Below, piece after piece: positions 52,421-56,740 of a stretch of DNA of 56,740 nucleotides. Source of the DNA: Bacteroidales bacterium (GTDB taxonomy: Bacteria; Bacteroidota; Bacteroidia; Bacteroidales; UBA932); NCBI GenBank assembly GCA_029007435.1, contig JAQXHU010000016.1, forward strand, positions 1-56,740, written 5' to 3'. Within the stretch, counting starts at the first letter, position 1; every line of letters starts with the position of its first letter. The position numbers and the translations under genes are program-made. The notes beneath the pieces are model-generated. The model had not been told where the DNA came from and ran no database searches. It saw nothing but the letters and a program-made list of their open reading frames with translations.

Positions 52421-54655
52421 TTATCCTATTTCCGCACCGTTGCAGAGGACTTCTGCCGGTGTGATGAAACGCATCTTGCCATCATTCTGGCGGGCCATCA
52501 GAATCATTCCCTTGGACTCGATCCCGCGGATTTTCCTCGGGGCCAGGTTGGCCAGGATGCAAATCTGCTTGCCTACCATCTCCTCAGGAGTATAGAATTC
52601 AGCAATGCCGGAGACTATGGTGCGTTTGTCAATACCGGTGTCAATGCTGAGCTTGAGAAGCTTGTCCGTCTTCGGAACACGCTCAGCCTCGAGTACCGTT
52701 GCGGTGCGGATGTCCATTTTCTGGAAATCCTCGAAAGTACACTCTTCTTTCTGAGGAGTGACTGTCTTCGCGGCCTCGGCCTTCGCTGCGGCCTCTCTCT
52801 CGGCCTTTATTGCCTCCAGACGGGCAAGCTGGGCGTTTATGGCCTCATCCTCTATCTTGGCAAACAGCAGCTCCGCCTGGTTGAGCTGATGACCGGCAGG
52901 AAGGAGGTCGGTGTCACCAAGGCGGGACCAGTTGAGGAGAGATTTCTCCGTTCCGGCTCCGCTTTCAGTCGAAATGGCAGAAGAGGCTTCGCAGGCAGAG
53001 GCGGCAGAAGAGGCATCGCAAGGTGCTGGCACAGTGTGAATTGCCAATCCCTCGCCTGACTTGTACGTATTGACAGTCTCCTGCTCTCCGGAACGATGGT
53101 CATATCCTGCAAAAATTGATACGCCGAGCATATTGCGCAGCCTCTCCGCGGCGAACGGGGTGAACGGCTCGAAAGCTATCGCAAGATCCGCGCAGATCTG
53201 GAGGCAGACGTTCAGAATGGTTCCGGTACGCTCTATGTCGGTCTTTGCAACCTTCCAAGGCTCAGTGTCGGAGATGTATTTGTTGCCGACACGGGCAATG
53301 GACATAGCGTCCTTCAATGCCTCGCGGAAATGATAGCCCTCAATGTTCTTCTCAAGAGAAGCCCTGAGCGCAGGAATCTCGCCGAGAGCCTCCCTGTCTA
53401 TATCCTGGAGTTCCCCGCAGGTCGGGACCTTTCCAGCGAAATATTTGTGTGTCAGGACAATGGCCCTGTTCACGAAATTGCCGAAGATGGCTACAAGCTC
53501 ACTGTTGTTGCGGGCCTGGAAATCTTTCCAGCTGAAATCGTTGTCCTTGGTCTCAGGGGCGTTGGCCGTGAGCACATACCTCATTACATCCTCCTTGCCC
53601 GGGAAATCCTTAATGTATTCGTGAGCCCATACAGCCCAGTTCTTCGATGTGGAAATCTTGTCACCTTCGAGATTGAGGAACTCGTTGGCAGGCACATTGT
53701 CCGGCAGGATGTAGCCGTCTCCGTAAGCCTTGAGCATTGACGGGAACACGATGCAATGGAATACAATATTGTCCTTTCCGATGAAATGCACGAGTTTTGT
53801 GTCCCCGCTCTTCCACCATTTTTCCCAACTCTGGGGGAGGAGTTCCTGAGTATTGGAAATATAGCCTATCGGGGCGTCGAACCATACGTAGAGCACTTTT
53901 CCCTCTGCACCCTCCACCGGAACAGGAACTCCCCAGTCGAGGTCACGGGACACGGCACGCGGCTGCAGCCCGCCGTCAATCCAGCTCTTGCACTGGCCAT
54001 AGACATTGCTCCTCCATTCCTTGTGTCCGTCGAGAATCCACTCGCTGAGCCACTTCTCGTACTGATCCAGAGGAAGATACCAGTGCGATGTCTTTTTCTT
54101 CACCGGTTCTGCGCCGCTGAGCTTGGATTTAGGGTTTATCAGTTCCTCAGGGCTGAGTGTGCTGCCGCATTTCTCGCACTGGTCGCCATAAGCGCCTTCC
54201 GCCCCGCATTTCGGGCAGGTTCCGACAATGTACCTGTCGGCGAGGAAGGTCTTGGCCTCAGGGTCATAATACTGCTCTGACTCCTTGGTGATGAATTTGC
54301 CTTCATCGTAGAGTTTGCGGAAGAATTCGGATGCATTCTTTCCGTGCACTTCCGAACTGGTACGCCCGTAGATGTCGAAATTGATTCCGAGTCCGGAGAA
54401 GGAATCCTTGATAATCTTGTGATACTGATCCACGATATCCTGCGGCGTGCAGCCCTGCTGGCGGGCCTTGATAGTTATAGGCACTCCGTGCTCATCGCTG
54501 CCGCAGACGTAAAGCACATCCTCTCCCCTCATTCTCAGATACCTGACATAGATGTCGGCAGGCACATACACTCCCGCGAGGTGTCCGATATGGACCGGTC
54601 CGTTGGCATAAGGCAGCGCACAGGTCACAAGCGTTCTTTTGAATTTTTTGTCCAT
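52421..54655 (-). CDS. metG: Methionyl-tRNA synthetase
   Basis: MetG charges tRNA-Met. The 744-residue protein has the HIGH motif in [14 protein letters not shown], a zinc knuckle [18 protein letters not shown], the KMSKS loop as KISTSKNWA, an anticodon domain, and a C-terminal EMAP-type tRNA-binding domain ([20 protein letters not shown]). Between the last two is a Ser/Ala/Cys-rich linker with two copies of a nine-residue repeat (from an 18-bp near-repeat at 52976-52993 and 53003-53020). Fmt, which acts on its product, is encoded about 10 kb away at 40515-43001. Confidence 0.97.
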   Translation of the reverse strand: MDKKFKRTLVTCALPYANGPVHIGHLAGVYVPADIYVRYLRMRGEDVLYVCGSDEHGVPITIKARQQGCTPQDIVDQYHKIIKDSFSGLGINFDIYGRTSSEVHGKNASEFFRKLYDEGKFITKESEQYYDPEAKTFLADRYIVGTCPKCGAEGAYGDQCEKCGSTLSPEELINPKSKLSGAEPVKKKTSHWYLPLDQYEKWLSEWILDGHKEWRSNVYGQCKSWIDGGLQPRAVSRDLDWGVPVPVEGAEGKVLYVWFDAPIGYISNTQELLPQSWEKWWKSGDTKLVHFIGKDNIVFHCIVFPSMLKAYGDGYILPDNVPANEFLNLEGDKISTSKNWAVWAHEYIKDFPGKEDVMRYVLTANAPETKDNDFSWKDFQARNNSELVAIFGNFVNRAIVLTHKYFAGKVPTCGELQDIDREALGEIPALRASLEKNIEGYHFREALKDAMSIARVGNKYISDTEPWKVAKTDIERTGTILNVCLQICADLAIAFEPFTPFAAERLRNMLGVSIFAGYDHRSGEQETVNTYKSGEGLAIHTVPAPCDASSAASACEASSAISTESGAGTEKSLLNWSRLGDTDLLPAGHQLNQAELLFAKIEDEAINAQLARLEAIKAEREAAAKAEAAKTVTPQKEECTFEDFQKMDIRTATVLEAERVPKTDKLLKLSIDTGIDKRTIVSGIAEFYTPEEMVGKQICILANLAPRKIRGIESKGMILMARQNDGKMRFITPAEVLCNGAEIG
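52976..53020. repeat. Short tandem duplication in the metG linker
   Basis: GGCAGAAGAGGCTTCGCA (52976-52993) recurs with one change at 53003-53020, a 27-bp period that keeps the reading frame. It encodes CDASSAASA followed by CEASSAIST. Confidence 0.7.
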
Positions 54656-54702
54656 ATTGTCAATGTTTTTATTATCAATCCATTATGCATTCCGGAAGGC
54701 CA

Positions 54703-56740
54703 TCACTGCACCCTTCCGAGACGCTCTGTTATCCTTTTTCTCAATTCTGCAACTTTCTGAAGCCGGGCAAGCAGGTCAAACTGCTCCTGCATATTCCCTT
54801 CCTCATTTCCTTCTTTCCGGATGGCCTTGAGCCTTGCAGTGAGCTCAATTTCCTGCCATTTGACCCTCAATGACTTGTATACCATTATCGTACGGGGAAC
54901 CGTGCGCACAAGAAAGGACGGCACTGAGGTCATCGAATCGGCGAAGTTCTTGACTGTCAACTGGTATTTGCGTTCTGTCAACTGTCCCACCTCATCCGCA
55001 AGCTCACGGTCCGGGCCGTTCATTAAGGACACCACGATGTCCTGCTGGGCTAAATCCGGATCGCTGTCGTACATCTTGAAATACTCATCATATATCCTGC
55101 GCAGGAGGCTGTTCTCGAACTCCTGTCCGTCCACCTCCAGTGCGTCCCTGATGAAATCCGCGACTGTGACAGTCCCCCCGCTGTCATAATATTCGGAATC
55201 GGTCTCGAACTCAAGCGGTGATGTGCCGTGATTGAGTATCAGGCTGATGAGTTCCTCTTCCGAAGGCGCAAGAATCGGATTTTCGTACTTTGTCCTGCGG
55301 GCCGTACCGGATTTCCGGTCCTCCGGCGAGCCATCCTGCCGTTCCTCCGGGGGAACTTCGTCTTCATCATTGACCTCCTCCCCTCCCGCAGCCGCCCTTT
55401 CACGCATTCTCTGGCGCTGTTCCTCTTTCAATGCCTCCTCAATCATTTTCTCACGGGTAGAGGAAATGCGGGCGAAAATCAGTTTCTCGTCAATATTGAA
55501 TTTAGCGCTGACGCTCTGGGCATACACTGCCCTTTTCACCTGGTCCGGCATCAGGGCGACAGTATCGGCGATATCGTTTATCAACTCCGTTTTCTTGAGC
55601 GGGTCGTCTCCCGCCTGGCCCAGAAGCAGGTCAGTCTTATATGCAATGAAATCCTGGGAATGGGTGTCGATGAAGTCCCTGACTTCGTCCAGTGTGTGTT
55701 TCCTCGCATATGAATCAGGGTCGTCCCCGTCCGGAATCAGCACCACCTTCACGTTCATCCCCTCCTTGAGAATCAGGCCGATGCCTCGAAGCGCGGCGTG
55801 TATTCCGGCAGCGTCGCCATCATACATAATGGTCACATTCTCAGTGAATTTCTTGATAAGACGAATCTGCTGGACAGTCAGTGAGGTGCCACTTGAAGCC
55901 ACGACATTGGTGATTCCGAGCTGGTGCATCGACAGGACATCGAGATAGCCCTCCACGAGATAGCACCTGTCCTGTCTGGAAATCTCGCTCTTGGCGAAGT
56001 AAATGCCGTACAGCGACCGGCTTTTGTCGTAAATCTCAGTCTCCGGAGAATTGACGTACTTGCCGATGTTCATCGACTTGTAGTCCGAATACAGAGTCCT
56101 GCCGCCGAACGCTATGACCCTTCCGCTCACCGAATGAATCGGGAAAATCACCCTGTCATAGAACTTGTCCACAAGAGAGCCGTCATTGCGCTTGATGCAG
56201 ACTCCTGTTGCCGTCAGGTACTCCTCCTTGTAACCATCAGACAATGCCTTGATGGCCAGTGCGTTGCCTTTCTTGGGTGACCAGCCGAGCCCGTATTTTT
56301 CAATGGTGGCGTCCTCCAGTCCTCTGGAGCGGAAATATGCGTAGCCGATTGCACGGCCTTCATCCGTCCTGAGACTTTCCTGGAAAAATTTCTCCGTATA
56401 GTCCATCACCAGCATCAGGCTCTCATTCCTCTGCCGGGCCGCTATTTCCTCGGGGCTCTCCTCCTTCTCGACAATCTCGATACCGTATTTTCTCGCAAGA
56501 TACCTCAACGCCTCCACATAAGTCATTGACTCGTGCTCCATTATGAAACCGACAGCCGTTCCGGTCTTGCCGCAGCCGAAGCATTTGTATATGCCCTTGG
56601 AAGGGGTGACATAGAAAGACGGAGTCTTCTCATTGTGGAACGGGCAGCAGGCGACATAGCTCGCGCCACGCCGTTTCAGGGTAAGGAAGTCGCCGACGAC
56701 TTCCTCGATTTTCGCCGTCTCCTCAATAAGCTGAACTGTT
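54703..56740 (-). CDS. dnaG: DNA primase (5' end outside the window)
   Basis: DnaG makes RNA primers at the replication fork. The frame is open to the window edge and its first visible residues (TVQLIEETAKIEEVVGDFL) lie about six to ten residues from the usual start. The CHC2 zinc finger (CCPFHNEKTPSF, CFGCG), the Toprim motifs (VEGYLDVLSMHQ, YDGDAAG, DGDDPDS) and a DnaB-binding C-terminal domain are present; an acidic linker (about 460-500) separates the last. It is upstream of metG with a 47-bp gap. About 678 residues are visible; the ATG at 56541 is internal and not the start. Confidence 0.96.
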   Translation of the reverse strand, partial: TVQLIEETAKIEEVVGDFLTLKRRGASYVACCPFHNEKTPSFYVTPSKGIYKCFGCGKTGTAVGFIMEHESMTYVEALRYLARKYGIEIVEKEESPEEIAARQRNESLMLVMDYTEKFFQESLRTDEGRAIGYAYFRSRGLEDATIEKYGLGWSPKKGNALAIKALSDGYKEEYLTATGVCIKRNDGSLVDKFYDRVIFPIHSVSGRVIAFGGRTLYSDYKSMNIGKYVNSPETEIYDKSRSLYGIYFAKSEISRQDRCYLVEGYLDVLSMHQLGITNVVASSGTSLTVQQIRLIKKFTENVTIMYDGDAAGIHAALRGIGLILKEGMNVKVVLIPDGDDPDSYARKHTLDEVRDFIDTHSQDFIAYKTDLLLGQAGDDPLKKTELINDIADTVALMPDQVKRAVYAQSVSAKFNIDEKLIFARISSTREKMIEEALKEEQRQRMRERAAAGGEEVNDEDEVPPEERQDGSPEDRKSGTARRTKYENPILAPSEEELISLILNHGTSPLEFETDSEYYDSGGTVTVADFIRDALEVDGQEFENSLLRRIYDEYFKMYDSDPDLAQQDIVVSLMNGPDRELADEVGQLTERKYQLTVKNFADSMTSVPSFLVRTVPRTIMVYKSLRVKWQEIELTARLKAIRKEGNEEGNMQEQFDLLARLQKVAELRKRITERLGRVQ

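Noticed and set aside
56541..56541. ATG at 56541 as the dnaG start
   Set aside because: The zinc finger typical of DnaG is encoded upstream of it in the same frame, so the true start lies beyond the window edge.
1..56740. tRNA, rRNA and CRISPR sequences
   Set aside because: All intergenic gaps were read on both strands; none holds a cloverleaf-like sequence, conserved rRNA segment or regularly spaced repeat.

Overview
The window comes from a Bacteroidota genome, most likely order Bacteroidales. It carries a SusC/SusD pair, DUF4493 and PCMD surface lipoproteins, a fimbrillin-like lipoprotein, DUF6029 and Omp28 proteins, the glycine-lipid acyltransferases GlsB/GlsA, and promoters of the Bacteroidetes type (TTTG near -33, TAnnTTTG near -7). 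Base composition looks roughly balanced. Genus cannot be set from the sequence alone. Coding density is very high: 48 protein genes are supported, no gene-free stretch exceeds 300 bp, and no tRNA, rRNA or CRISPR array was seen.

Layout. 1-364: the end of an IS4-family insertion sequence that has cut off the 3' part of a SusD gene. 362-6490 (minus): truncated susD, susC, then glsB and glsA. 6573-8724 (plus): a membrane-bound degenerate histidine-kinase/AraC regulator followed by a secreted CE1-like esterase. 8758-14104 (minus): an export operon of a large lipoprotein, a DUF6029 outer-membrane protein and an Omp28-type lipoprotein with a CxxC motif. Divergent from it (plus) lie a TlpA-like thioredoxin, a NagD-type HAD phosphatase and radC. 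16534-17874 (minus): miaB. 18006-24368 (plus): six close-packed genes, namely an LEA-like lipoprotein, a SPOR protein, rpoN, glpK, glpF and cls. 24376-25732 (minus): a LytTR response regulator whose phospho-acceptor Asp is replaced by Glu, and a small beta-barrel. 25841-37757 (minus): fourteen almost gapless genes, namely two M23 peptidases, a MerR-type regulator, Nif3, a zinc-ribbon protein, dnaB, a DUF3108 protein, rseC and rnfB-C-D-G-E-A, closed by a clear terminator. 37877-43001 (plus): alaS and a single ORF that joins an LptF/LptG permease to methionyl-tRNA formyltransferase. 43136-51897 (plus): a seven-gene surface operon. 51930-56740 (minus): a PaaI-type thioesterase, metG and dnaG (5' end outside the window).

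How they fit together. The housekeeping parts cover translation (alaS, fmt, metG, miaB), replication (dnaB, dnaG), sodium or proton-coupled electron transfer (Rnf), glycerol uptake and phospholipid synthesis (glpK, glpF, cls), and envelope upkeep (M23 peptidases, LptF). The accessory part is mostly envelope display: SusCD, the DUF6029/Omp28 group, and above all the 43.1-51.9 kb operon. That operon has its own consensus promoter and a strong terminator, and encodes a fimbrillin-like lipoprotein, three DUF4493-type lipoproteins (the third also carrying a PCMD domain), two related outer-membrane barrels and a second PCMD lipoprotein. It sits between fmt and metG and is the best candidate here for a poorly described surface system. 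The LptF-Fmt fusion and the D-to-E response regulator are the most unusual single genes.
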